Of a DNA stretch of 64,000 bases, positions 26,398 through 34,299 are shown in pieces. The notes under the pieces were generated by a model. The model made no database searches and was not told the DNA's origin. It was given only the letters and a program-made list of their open reading frames with translations. Source of the stretch: Ectopseudomonas composti (GTDB taxonomy: Bacteria; Pseudomonadota; Gammaproteobacteria; Pseudomonadales; Pseudomonadaceae); contig NZ_FOWP01000002.1 in the NCBI RefSeq assembly GCF_900115475.1, positions 496,001 through 560,000 of the forward strand, written 5' to 3'. Position 1 is the first letter of the stretch. Each line of letters begins with the position of its first letter. The position numbers were made by a program, and so were the translations under genes.

Positions 26398-27855
26398 TCA
26401 ATGCGCCCAGATCATGCCCACCAGCAGGTAGCTGATCACTGTCACCAGCACCACGCCGAACAGGTTGAGGACGAAGCCGGCCTTGATCATCGACTGTATC
26501 TTCATGTGCCCGGTGCCGAACACGATGGCGTTGGGCGGCGTCGCCACTGGCATCATGAAGGCGCAACTGGCAGCGATGGCGGCAGGAATCGCCAGCAGCT
26601 CGGCCGGCATGCCCTGCGATACGGCCAGCGCCCCAAGCAGCGGCAGGAAGGCAGCAGCGGTGGCGGTATTGGAGGTGACTTCGGTGAGGAAGATGATCAC
26701 CAGCACCACCACGCCGATCATCGCGATCACCGGCAGCGCGCCCAGTGCACCGAGGCTCTGGGCGATCCACTCGGCCAGGCCGGTGCTGCGAATCACGCTG
26801 GCCAGCGACAGGCCGCCACCGAACAGCAGCAGCACGCCCCAGGGCAGTTTGCTGGCGCTTTCCCAGTTCATCAGAAACACGCGCTGTTTGACGTCCACCG
26901 GAATCATGAACAGCGCCAGTGCCGCAGCAATGGCGATGCTGGTGTCATTGACGCCGGGCACCCAGCCGGAGATCAGCGGCTGGAATACCCAGGCCAGTGC
27001 AGTGACCACGAACACCAGTGCCACCAGCTTCTCACCGCGGCTTAGCGGGCCGAGTTCGGCCAACTCGCTGCGAATCAGCTGCGTGCTGTCATGCCCGGCC
27101 AGGTTGAAGCCGCCACGGGTCAGCCACCACCAGATGAATGCCAGCATGATCACCGCCACTGGCACGCCCAGCAGCATCCACTGACCGAAGCCGATCTGCA
27201 CGTCATAGTTTTCGGCGAGGAAAGCGGCGAGCAGGGCATTCGGTGGGGTGCCGATCAGCGTGGCGATACCGCCGACACTGGCGGCGTAAGCAATCGCCAG
27301 CAGCAGTGCGGTGGCGAAGCGTTCACGCTCGGCCTCGCCGGTGTTCTTCTCGCTGGTGAGCATGCCGATCACCGACAGGCCGATGGGCAGCATCATGATG
27401 GTGGTGGCGGTGTTGCTCACCCACATGCTGAGAAAAGCCGTGGCCATCATGAATCCGGCGATCTGCTTGCTCGGCTTGCTGCCCATGGCCAGCAGCGTCA
27501 TCAAGGCGATGCGCTTGTGCAGGTTCCAGCGCTCCATGGCCAGGCCCAGCACGAAACCACCGAGGAACAGGTAGATGGTCGGGTTGGCGTAAGGCGCGGT
27601 GGCGGCATTGAGGCTGTCGATGCCCAGCGCCGGGATCAACAGGATCGGCAGCAGCGAAGTGGCCGGGATCGGGATCGCCTCGGTCGACCACCAGGTAGCC
27701 ATCAGCAGGGTCAGGCCGATGGTGGCCCAGGCCATGCTGGAAAGGCCGCTGGGCGGCTCGGTGACCAGGCAGACGAGCAGTAGTAATGGGCCCAGAATCA
27801 GGCCAATCCAGGCAGCCTTGGCGGGTGCCGTGGATTCATTGGTGGTAACGGCCAT
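26398..27855 (-). CDS. DASS/SLC13-family anion:sodium symporter
   Basis: A 485-residue polytopic membrane protein with 11-12 hydrophobic segments. Two sodium-site repeats typical of the family are visible: SNTATTIMMLPIG (about residue 148) and TSNTATAAAFLPLLGALA (about 393), with TPPNALLAAF and ATPPNAIVFGTGHMK. Members take up di- and tricarboxylates or sulfate with sodium; the substrate cannot be read from sequence. It stands alone, facing the ccm terminator. The ATG at 27855 follows GGAAG. Confidence 0.88.
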   Translation of the reverse strand: MAVTTNESTAPAKAAWIGLILGPLLLLVCLVTEPPSGLSSMAWATIGLTLLMATWWSTEAIPIPATSLLPILLIPALGIDSLNAATAPYANPTIYLFLGGFVLGLAMERWNLHKRIALMTLLAMGSKPSKQIAGFMMATAFLSMWVSNTATTIMMLPIGLSVIGMLTSEKNTGEAERERFATALLLAIAYAASVGGIATLIGTPPNALLAAFLAENYDVQIGFGQWMLLGVPVAVIMLAFIWWWLTRGGFNLAGHDSTQLIRSELAELGPLSRGEKLVALVFVVTALAWVFQPLISGWVPGVNDTSIAIAAALALFMIPVDVKQRVFLMNWESASKLPWGVLLLFGGGLSLASVIRSTGLAEWIAQSLGALGALPVIAMIGVVVLVIIFLTEVTSNTATAAAFLPLLGALAVSQGMPAELLAIPAAIAASCAFMMPVATPPNAIVFGTGHMKIQSMIKAGFVLNLFGVVLVTVISYLLVGMIWAH

Positions 27856-27938
27856 GGCGCGCTTCCTTCAGCTTAAAAGGCGGGCTTTATAGCCCAGAGG
27901 GCGACTTTAAGACCACGCGATGGCTGATCGGTTTTGCT

Positions 27939-28805
27939 TCAGTCTGTTTCAGATGCGCTTTGCGCGGACGATAAGGTGGCCGTCTGCCGGCTGAACAGCG
28001 GCCCACCACAACGGCTGCAGAACGCCGCACTTTGCTCGTGGCGGTTCTTCCGGCAGTGCGGACAGTCGTGTTCCATCAGCCCATCCTGGCGCATGGCATT
28101 GGCTAGCTCGGCGGTAAAGATGCCGGTCGGTACGGCGATGATCGAATAGCCGGTGATCATCACCAGCGTGGCCAGCATCTGGCCGATGGGCGTCTGCGGG
28201 GTGATGTCGCCGAAGCCCACGGTGGTCAGCGTCACCACCGCCCAGTAGATGCTGGTGGGAATGCTGGTGAAGCCGTTGGCAGGACCTTCGATGACGTACA
28301 TCAGCGCGCCATAGACCGTGACCAGGGTCGAGACGCTGACCAGAAACACCACGATCTTCTGTTTGCTGCCGCGCAGCGCCACCAGCAGGAAGTTGGCCTG
28401 GGTCAGGTACTGGCGCAGCTTGAGTACACGGAAGATGCGGATCATACGGATGACCCGGACGATCATCAGGTACTGCGCATCGACGAACATCAACGCCAGG
28501 ATGGCCGGCAGCACCGCCAGCAGATCGACCAGGCCGAAGAAGCTGAAGGCATAGCGCATCGGCTTGGGCGAGCTGTACAGGCGCAGGCCGTATTCGATGG
28601 CGAACAGTGCGGTGAAGAACCACTCCAGCGCGCTGAATACCCCCGCGTACTGGCTGTGAAAGCGCTCGATGCTGTCGAGCATCACCACCACCAAGCTGGC
28701 GAGGATGGCCACCAGCAGCCAGTTATCGAAGCGCTGCGCCGCTGGCGTGCTGGTTTCGAAGATGATGATGTAAAGGCGCTGACGCCAGCTCTGCCGGTTT
28801 TCCAT
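27939..28805 (-). CDS. Voltage-gated-type potassium channel with zinc-ribbon tail
   Basis: A 288-residue protein with six transmembrane segments. S4 is Arg-rich (RVIRMIRIFRVLKLR, about residues 122-136). The pore holds the selectivity filter TVGFGD (about 208-213). The C terminus has CPHC and, about 15 residues later, CSRCG, a likely zinc ribbon. The ATG at 28805 fits homologues better than a TTG 21 bases earlier. The family is the ion-transport/KvAP-like bacterial channels; the gating signal is unknown. Confidence 0.9.
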   Translation of the reverse strand: MENRQSWRQRLYIIIFETSTPAAQRFDNWLLVAILASLVVVMLDSIERFHSQYAGVFSALEWFFTALFAIEYGLRLYSSPKPMRYAFSFFGLVDLLAVLPAILALMFVDAQYLMIVRVIRMIRIFRVLKLRQYLTQANFLLVALRGSKQKIVVFLVSVSTLVTVYGALMYVIEGPANGFTSIPTSIYWAVVTLTTVGFGDITPQTPIGQMLATLVMITGYSIIAVPTGIFTAELANAMRQDGLMEHDCPHCRKNRHEQSAAFCSRCGGPLFSRQTATLSSAQSASETD

Positions 28806-28891
28806 GGCAAGGTCCAAATCAAGCAAAGAGCACAGCCTAGGCAGGAAGGAGGCGCGAGGGCAAGACCGTGGCAGTGCCTGCCGCTCGATCC

Positions 28892-29281
28892 TTAGTCGTC
28901 TCCCAGCGACGACTCTTCCCGCGGATCAGCCAGCACGAAGGTCTCGCCGGTGACCGCCGTCAGCCAGCCGGTGCCCATGTTGCGCAGCAGCCAGCGCCAC
29001 TGGCCGTAGCGGCTGGTCAGTGTGCCGGTGGCGTAGCAGGGACCGTAGAGGTACCAGTCGTGTTCCTGGCGATTGGTGATGACGATGGCGTGGCGGAGGA
29101 AGTCGGCGACTTCCTCTGCGCTCACGCTATGGTCCTTGCAGCTGTCCACGGCCGTGTTGGGTCCCAGGCCGATCTCGAGGACTTCGATCTGCTCTACCGG
29201 GCCGATCACCGTCATCACTTCATCAGCCAGCAGCGGTGTGGCCAGCAGTTGCAGGCTCAGGCCCAGCATCCATCCTTTCAT
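28892..29281 (-). CDS. Secreted protein of unknown function
   Basis: A 129-residue protein with a signal peptide (cleavage likely after TPLLA, about residue 19). The mature part has two cysteines (VDSCKDHS and GPCYATG), which could form a disulfide, and a C-terminal segment LRNMGTGWLTAVTGETFVLAD. I do not recognise the family. It lies between the channel gene (66 bases downstream) and a divergent hydroxylase gene. An internal ATG at 29269 is a possible alternative start. Confidence 0.6.
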   Translation of the reverse strand: MKGWMLGLSLQLLATPLLADEVMTVIGPVEQIEVLEIGLGPNTAVDSCKDHSVSAEEVADFLRHAIVITNRQEHDWYLYGPCYATGTLTSRYGQWRWLLRNMGTGWLTAVTGETFVLADPREESSLGDD

Positions 29282-29441
29282 GTGTGTGTCGTCCCTTGCT
29301 GACAGCCTTCAAGCGGTAGCCCCGACTATAGAGGGCGCAGGCCGCCTGCGGTAGGAACGGCGTCAAGGATGCGTGGTTTGTTCAAGCCTGAAGAGGGCGT
29401 CTGGCAGCAGGCTGTGTGCTCCGATCATCGAGGAGAACACC

Positions 29442-30341
29442 ATGCGTGATGCACTGCTTCGTTATCTCTACGCCCCCTGTTTCAGTATTGGCCTGACCGC
29501 GCTGGCGATCTTTCTGGTGGGCGACTGGCACCTGGGACTGTGGTGCCTGCCGATTCTATTGTTGCTGGCCATCGGCATTTCCACGCTGGCCGAAGCGCAG
29601 GTGCCTTATCAGCCCGAATGGAACCAGCCGCGCCTCGATGCATGGCGCGACCGCTGGCATGCCGCGATCAACGAAACACTGAACAGTCTGGGCGTGCTGA
29701 GTATCCCGCTGTTGGCGACGCTGCTGCCTGTCCATGACATCTGGCCACATGCCTGGCCGTTCTGGTTGCAGGTACTGATGGCGATCGTTGTCGCCGACCT
29801 CGGTATCACCCTGATGCACTGGCTCAGCCACCGCAGTGCCTGGCTCTGGCGCCTGCACGCCGTGCATCACTCGGTGCGACGCATGTATGGCCTCAACGGC
29901 CTGATGAAGCACCCGCTGCATCTGGGACTGGAAGCGCTGGCGGGCACGCTGCCGCTGATACTGTTGGGTATGCCGGTGGATATTGCAGGCGTTCTGGCCT
30001 TCGCCATCGGTGTGCAGTTGCTGTTGCAGCACAGTAATGTCGACATGCGTATCGGCCCCTTGTGTCATCTGTTCGCCTGGGCGCCGGTGCACCGCTTCCA
30101 TCACCTGCGTTATGGCCGGGCGGGGGATGTGAATTTCGCGCTGTTCTTCAGTTTCTGGGATCGTCTGCTGGGCACGGCCTTTCACGCCCATTACCAGGTG
30201 GCCAGTGACGATCTGGGGATCGGCAGTCAGCCGGGCTACCCTGACGATTATCTGGCGCAGCTGGCCGAGCCCTTCGTCGATCGCGCCGGGCATGTCGCCG
30301 CGCCCGTTCTGCCGGTCGGTTTGCGTCGCTCAGTCGACTAG
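29442..30341 (+). CDS. Sterol desaturase/fatty acid hydroxylase family protein
   Basis: A 299-residue membrane protein with the di-iron His clusters of this superfamily: HWLSHR (about residue 126), RLHAVHHS (about 139), and HRFHHLRYG near residue 219. Several transmembrane segments precede the first cluster. Such enzymes hydroxylate or desaturate lipids using oxygen; the substrate is not known. The ATG at 29442 follows GAGGAG; longer in-frame starts lack a ribosome site. Its 3' end overlaps the convergent AraC gene by 12 bases. Confidence 0.85.
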   Translation: MRDALLRYLYAPCFSIGLTALAIFLVGDWHLGLWCLPILLLLAIGISTLAEAQVPYQPEWNQPRLDAWRDRWHAAINETLNSLGVLSIPLLATLLPVHDIWPHAWPFWLQVLMAIVVADLGITLMHWLSHRSAWLWRLHAVHHSVRRMYGLNGLMKHPLHLGLEALAGTLPLILLGMPVDIAGVLAFAIGVQLLLQHSNVDMRIGPLCHLFAWAPVHRFHHLRYGRAGDVNFALFFSFWDRLLGTAFHAHYQVASDDLGIGSQPGYPDDYLAQLAEPFVDRAGHVAAPVLPVGLRRSVD

Positions 30342-31073
30342 CTGCGGTTGCAGGTTGTGCAGTGCCCGCGCCTGGATGCCGAACATGCTGCGCACCGTGC
30401 GCGAGAAGTGCGCCGAGTCGGCGAAGTTGGCCGCATGGGCGGCGTCGGTGAGGTTGCTGCCCCGCAACACCATGGCCAGCGCCAGGCGCAGGCGCCGCCA
30501 GAGCACCAGGCGGCGGATGGAAAGGCCGACCTGATCACCGAACAGGCGCTCCAGCTGGCTGAGCGACAAGCGAACCCGGCTCGCCAGATCGACGGCGTCG
30601 ACCTTCTCCAGCAACAGCGCGTCGATGCCGAGCAGTGCCTGTTCCACGCGACGATCAAGGGCGGGTCTCGGCCAGTGGCGCAAGTGCTCGACGAGGGCTT
30701 GCGGTTCTGTCGGGGCTTCGCCTTGCCAGGCCTGTAGGTGCTCCAGGCGGAATGACAGAGGCTCGGCGTAAAGTGCCAACATCGGCTGGCCTGACTCGAT
30801 GAAGGCGTGCTGCTGCATCGAGGGAACCAGCAGGCGCCGGCCTTGCACCTGCTTGCCATCAACCATCAGGCGCAGCTCGCCGTCGTGAGCCAGCATCAAC
30901 TGATGAGCGTAGTGGGCGTGCGCGTGGGTATCGCCCGCGCAGCCGTCGAGCAGGCAATAGTCCCTGGCCAGCCACAGGCGCCCTTGCCAGCCGGTGTTCA
31001 TGGGCATTGCCGCGTTAGGTTGGCGAGCGCTGGGTTCATACGGGCTATCAACGAGTGATTCGGCCCAGATCAT
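30330..31073 (-). CDS. AraC-family transcriptional regulator
   Basis: About 247 residues from the ATG at 31073. The C-terminal ~100 residues are an AraC DNA-binding domain: the first helix-turn-helix ASRVRLSLSQLERLFGDQVG, then LRLALAMVLRGSNLTDAA, and FADSAHFSRTVRSMFG at the second. The N-terminal part is cupin-like (HAHAHYAHQLMLAHDGE). Starts at 31007 or 31001 are also possible, and none has a clear ribosome site. It converges on the hydroxylase gene, with the ends overlapping. Ligand and targets are unknown. Confidence 0.85.
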   Translation of the reverse strand: MIWAESLVDSPYEPSARQPNAAMPMNTGWQGRLWLARDYCLLDGCAGDTHAHAHYAHQLMLAHDGELRLMVDGKQVQGRRLLVPSMQQHAFIESGQPMLALYAEPLSFRLEHLQAWQGEAPTEPQALVEHLRHWPRPALDRRVEQALLGIDALLLEKVDAVDLASRVRLSLSQLERLFGDQVGLSIRRLVLWRRLRLALAMVLRGSNLTDAAHAANFADSAHFSRTVRSMFGIQARALHNLQPQLVD

Positions 31074-31109
31074 ACCCGCTGCGCCTGTACGTATGGGGAG
31101 CAACGAGAC

Positions 31110-31136
31110 GACGCGAGCCCTGCGCAGGCTCGCGTC
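31110..31136 (-). terminator. Hairpin after phoX, probable terminator
   Basis: GACGCGAGCC and GGCTCGCGTC form a perfect 10-bp stem with a 7-base loop, 18 bases beyond the phoX stop. No long U-run follows, so termination strength is uncertain. Confidence 0.5.
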
Positions 31137-31153
31137 CTGTACCGCTACCCGCT

Positions 31154-33046
31154 TCAGGCGCCGATCACGCCGCCGTCGTCGCGGGTGATGGCCACCACGG
31201 TCGAGCGCGGGTGCACGCCGGGCCGGTGATCGGGGAAGGACGAGCCGCCCGCTTCGCCAGGATGCTGGATGCCGACGAACATCGTCCGGTAGTCCGGTGA
31301 GAAGGTCAGGCCGGTGACTTCGCAGCCTACCGGGCCGACCATGAAGCGGCGGATTTCACCGCTTTGCGGGTCGGCGCAGAGCATCTGGTTGTTGCCCATG
31401 CCAGCGTAGTCGCCCTCGTTGCTGTATTTGCCGTCGGTCTGGATCCACAGGCGGCCGCCACCATCGAAACCGACGCCATCCGGGCTGTTGAACATGTTGT
31501 CGGCGTTGATTGCGTGGCTGCCGGCCTCGGGTTTGCCGGCATGCACCACCGGGTTGCCAGCGACCACGAACAGGTCCCAGGCGAAGGTGTCGGCAGCGGC
31601 GTCATCGGCCGCTTCGCGCCAGCGCAGGATCTGCCCGTAGAGGTTGTTGGCGCGTGGGTTGGGGCCGCCGACCGGCTGGCCGTCTTCGCCGCGCTTGCTG
31701 TTGTTGGTCAGGGTGCAATAGACCTGGCCGTCCTGCGGGCTGACGGTGATCCATTCGGGGCGATCCATGCGCGTGGCGCCGACCTGGGTACCGGCCTGGC
31801 GAGCGCGAATCACCACCTCGGCCTGGTTGGCAAAGCCATTCTCTGCGGTCAGGCCGTTCTTGCCGGCGCTGAGTTCGATCCAGCGACCCTGGCCGCGCGG
31901 TTGGTCGGCGTCGCCGTTACCGGCGTCGAACTGCGCCACGTACAAGGTGCCGTGGTCGAGGATATGCCGATTGGCTTTGGTGTCGCTGCGGTTCAGGCGA
32001 TCGCGGGTGATGAACTTGTAGATGAACTCGCCACGCTCGTCATCGCCCATGTACACCACCACGCGGCCGTCGCGGCTAGTGGTCAGTGCCGCGTTCTCGT
32101 GCTTGAAACGGCCCAGGGCGGTGCGTTTGATCGGCTTGGCGGTGGGGTCGAACGGGTCGATCTCGACGATCCAGCCGTGGCGGTGCAGCTCGTTCGGGGT
32201 CTGGGCCAGATCGAAGCGCGGGTCGAAGCGGTGCCACTGGTTGTCGACGCTGGCGTGTACGACGCTGAAGCGCTTCTGGTCGGCGCTGAACTGCAGGTTG
32301 GCGTCGTTGCTGCCGAAGCAGTCGCTGAAGTTCTCTTCGCAGGTCAGGTAGGTGCCCCACGGGGTTTGGCCGCTGGAGCAGTTTTGGAAGGTGCCAAGCA
32401 CCTCGATGCCGGCCGGGTCTGCCTGGGTCTTGAGCAGGTCGTGACCACGGGCCGGGCCGCTGACTTCGATGGGCAGGTTGGCGTGGATGCGGCGGTTGTA
32501 CGGCGAGCCCTGGATGAAGCTCCAGGCACCGTTGTGGCGGCGCATCTCGATCACCGTCACGCCTTCGGCGTTCTGCGCCTTGCGCACATCCTCGGCGGAT
32601 TTCGGCAGCTCGCCGTGTGGCAGTAGGTAGCGGTAGTTGACGTACTCGTTGTTGATCGCCAGCAGCGCGCGGTTCGTGTCACCCGGCCAGGGGAAGAAGC
32701 TCATGCCGTCGGTGTTGTCGCCGAACTGCAGCAGTTGCTCGGCCGCGCTGTTGCTGCCATCACCCTTGAAAGCCGGGCCGCCGGCGTGCAGCGGTTGGCC
32801 CCAGCTGATCAGCGTGCTGAACGAATAGCCGGGCGGCAGGGTGATGGTGTCGGCGTTAGTGGCGGCAATGTTGGCGAAGCCCATCAGCGGGTTGCGGCTG
32901 TTGGCACTGACTGCCTCGGCCAGCGCACTACGCCCCAGCAGGCCGCCGCCAAGAAACAGGGCGGCGCCAGTCAGGGCGCCCGCGCTGATGAAGCGACGAC
33001 GGGACAGGGTCAGGCGTTCAAGGTCGGTCAATTGGTGGTCATGCAT
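31154..33046 (-). CDS. phoX: PhoX-family alkaline phosphatase (Tat-exported)
   Basis: A 630-residue protein. The N terminus has a twin-arginine signal (SRRRFISAGALTGAALFLGG, about residues 15-34). The rest is a DUF839/PhoX beta-propeller with TCEENFSDCFG, MGDDERGEFIYKF, NSPDGVGFDGGGRLWIQTDG and the end segment MFVGIQHPGE. PhoX is a calcium/iron phosphatase that frees phosphate from organic esters in the periplasm. The ATG at 33046 has GGAG eight bases upstream; GTG at 33049 is the alternative. A perfect Pho box precedes it, so induction by PhoB under phosphate limitation is likely. Confidence 0.9.
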   Translation of the reverse strand: MHDHQLTDLERLTLSRRRFISAGALTGAALFLGGGLLGRSALAEAVSANSRNPLMGFANIAATNADTITLPPGYSFSTLISWGQPLHAGGPAFKGDGSNSAAEQLLQFGDNTDGMSFFPWPGDTNRALLAINNEYVNYRYLLPHGELPKSAEDVRKAQNAEGVTVIEMRRHNGAWSFIQGSPYNRRIHANLPIEVSGPARGHDLLKTQADPAGIEVLGTFQNCSSGQTPWGTYLTCEENFSDCFGSNDANLQFSADQKRFSVVHASVDNQWHRFDPRFDLAQTPNELHRHGWIVEIDPFDPTAKPIKRTALGRFKHENAALTTSRDGRVVVYMGDDERGEFIYKFITRDRLNRSDTKANRHILDHGTLYVAQFDAGNGDADQPRGQGRWIELSAGKNGLTAENGFANQAEVVIRARQAGTQVGATRMDRPEWITVSPQDGQVYCTLTNNSKRGEDGQPVGGPNPRANNLYGQILRWREAADDAAADTFAWDLFVVAGNPVVHAGKPEAGSHAINADNMFNSPDGVGFDGGGRLWIQTDGKYSNEGDYAGMGNNQMLCADPQSGEIRRFMVGPVGCEVTGLTFSPDYRTMFVGIQHPGEAGGSSFPDHRPGVHPRSTVVAITRDDGGVIGA

Positions 33047-33092
33047 CACGGTAGCTCCTGCTTTGGATGCGCAGGGACCCTAGGGCACGAGG

Positions 33093-33110
33093 ATGACAGC
33101 TGAATGACAG
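33093..33110 (-). promoter_or_regulatory. Pho box (PhoB binding site) upstream of phoX
   Basis: On the minus strand the site reads CTGTCATTCAGCTGTCAT: two perfect CTGTCAT repeats 4 bases apart, exactly the Pho box layout. It ends 46 bases before the phoX start codon. A possible -10, TAGGGT, follows at the expected distance. Confidence 0.9.
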
Positions 33111-33137
33111 TGGCGTGATGGTTTCGCCCTTGAGGGC

Positions 33138-34049
33138 TCAGCCTGCGGGTGTGCTGTCGCGTACCGCTCGCTGCCAGCTGTGTGCGCCGGCTCTGATCAG
33201 CCAGCAGGCGAGGATGAACGGCATGGTCAAGGCAGGTAGGCCGATGGCGCTGAAGCCCGGCTGCAGCAGCAGCGCGAGGAGAATGCCGAGGGCCGGCAGC
33301 AGCGGGCTGCGATGGGTTTGCGCCAGGGCGATGGCGGCGAGGGTGGCGTTGTAGCCGTAGAGACCGGCCAGCGCGCCATCGCTGGGCCAGCCGTAAATCA
33401 GCGCCAGGGCTGAGCCGCAGCTGGAGCCCAATACCGCCCACAGCGCCGTGCGTCCATCGGCCAGGCGCAAGCCGATCAGCAGGCACAGGCCGGCCAGGGG
33501 CGAGTCGAGAAAGATGACCTGACCCAAGCCGCGCAGCACGCCAAGCAGCAACTGCAGGACGTTCAGCTGCGGCGCGGCGGCCGTGCCGGCTGGCGTATCG
33601 AGGGGTAGCTGTAATTGGGCGACCAGTGCCAGCAACAGCCAGCCCAGCAGCACGAAGGGGAAGGTGAAGGCGGGTAGCCAGCCATGTTTGCGCATGCGCC
33701 GCATCCAGGGCGCCAGTAGCAGGCTGGAGAGTGCTGCGCTGGCCATGATCAGCACCGGCAGCAGCGCTGTCCATGGCAGTTTCAGGCTGAGCAGCAAGCC
33801 GAGGAGGATACCGTTGTAGCCGTACAGGCCGATGGCGATGTCGGCAGACGGGTAGCCACGGCGTTGCGCGACCAGCATCGAGGTCAGGCCGCCGAGCAGG
33901 GCTCCGGCCAGCAGTTCCGGGGCGCCGATGAGGATGGCGATCAGCACCAGCAGACCGCAGCCAGGGTGCTGCTGCAGGAATATCTGGGCGAAGCCGCTGA
34001 GCAGCGCACGCAGACTTAGCAGGATAGCGGGGGAAGGGAGAGGCAACAT
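33138..34049 (-). CDS. Urea transporter (UT family)
   Basis: A 303-residue membrane protein with about ten hydrophobic segments and an internal duplication: LYGYNGILLGLLLSL in the first half and LYGYNATLAAIALAQ in the second, the two pore motifs of UT-family urea channels. The ATG at 34049 is the best of several in-frame starts, but no clear ribosome site is seen. It lies between phoX and pyk, next to the genes that use glyoxylate. Urea is the co-product of glyoxylate release in purine breakdown, which gives a possible reason for its place. Confidence 0.85.
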   Translation of the reverse strand: MLPLPSPAILLSLRALLSGFAQIFLQQHPGCGLLVLIAILIGAPELLAGALLGGLTSMLVAQRRGYPSADIAIGLYGYNGILLGLLLSLKLPWTALLPVLIMASAALSSLLLAPWMRRMRKHGWLPAFTFPFVLLGWLLLALVAQLQLPLDTPAGTAAAPQLNVLQLLLGVLRGLGQVIFLDSPLAGLCLLIGLRLADGRTALWAVLGSSCGSALALIYGWPSDGALAGLYGYNATLAAIALAQTHRSPLLPALGILLALLLQPGFSAIGLPALTMPFILACWLIRAGAHSWQRAVRDSTPAG

Positions 34050-34062
34050 GCCGGGGCCGCTC

Positions 34063-34134
34063 GTAGGGTGCGCCGTGCGCACCGACAACGGGACGCAAGG
34101 TGCACACGGGCCAGGCGGCCCCGCGACACCCTAC
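34063..34134. repeat. REP-like inverted repeat, GTAGGGTGCGCC family
   Basis: The left end GTAGGGTGCGCCGTGCGCACC and right end ...CACCCTAC frame an imperfect palindrome just upstream of the urea transporter start. The same left end occurs at 39117, 42785 and 55313. Confidence 0.75.
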
Positions 34135-34151
34135 GAATCAATACAACGCGC

Positions 34152-34208
34152 AGCCCGGATGAAATCCGGGGCGCAGGGTCAGAGCATTCTCCGGATTTCA
34201 TCCGGGCT
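34152..34208. repeat. Inverted repeat, AGCCCGGATGAAATCCGG family
   Basis: Perfect 18-base arms (34152-34169 and 34191-34208) flank 21 bases. The same motif recurs in part near 42652 and 55403. Confidence 0.8.
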
Positions 34209-34218
34209 ACGGAGCTGT

Positions 34219-34283
34219 GTAGGGGGCGCCGTGCGCACCTTTTATTCGTGCGTACGGCTTTCGGTGCGCATGGCGCACCCTAC
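34219..34283. repeat. REP-like inverted repeat after pyk, GTAGGGTGCGCC family
   Basis: The left arm GTAGGGGGCGCCGTGCGCACC pairs with GGTGCGCATGGCGCACCCTAC. It stands 17 bases beyond the pyk stop and may end its transcript. Confidence 0.75.
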
Positions 34284-34299
34284 AGGAGAGCCGCGCGGC

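Noticed and set aside
31364..32626. A 420-codon open frame antisense to phoX
   Set aside because: The PhoX reading has a Tat signal, ribosome site, Pho box and family motifs; the antisense frame has none.
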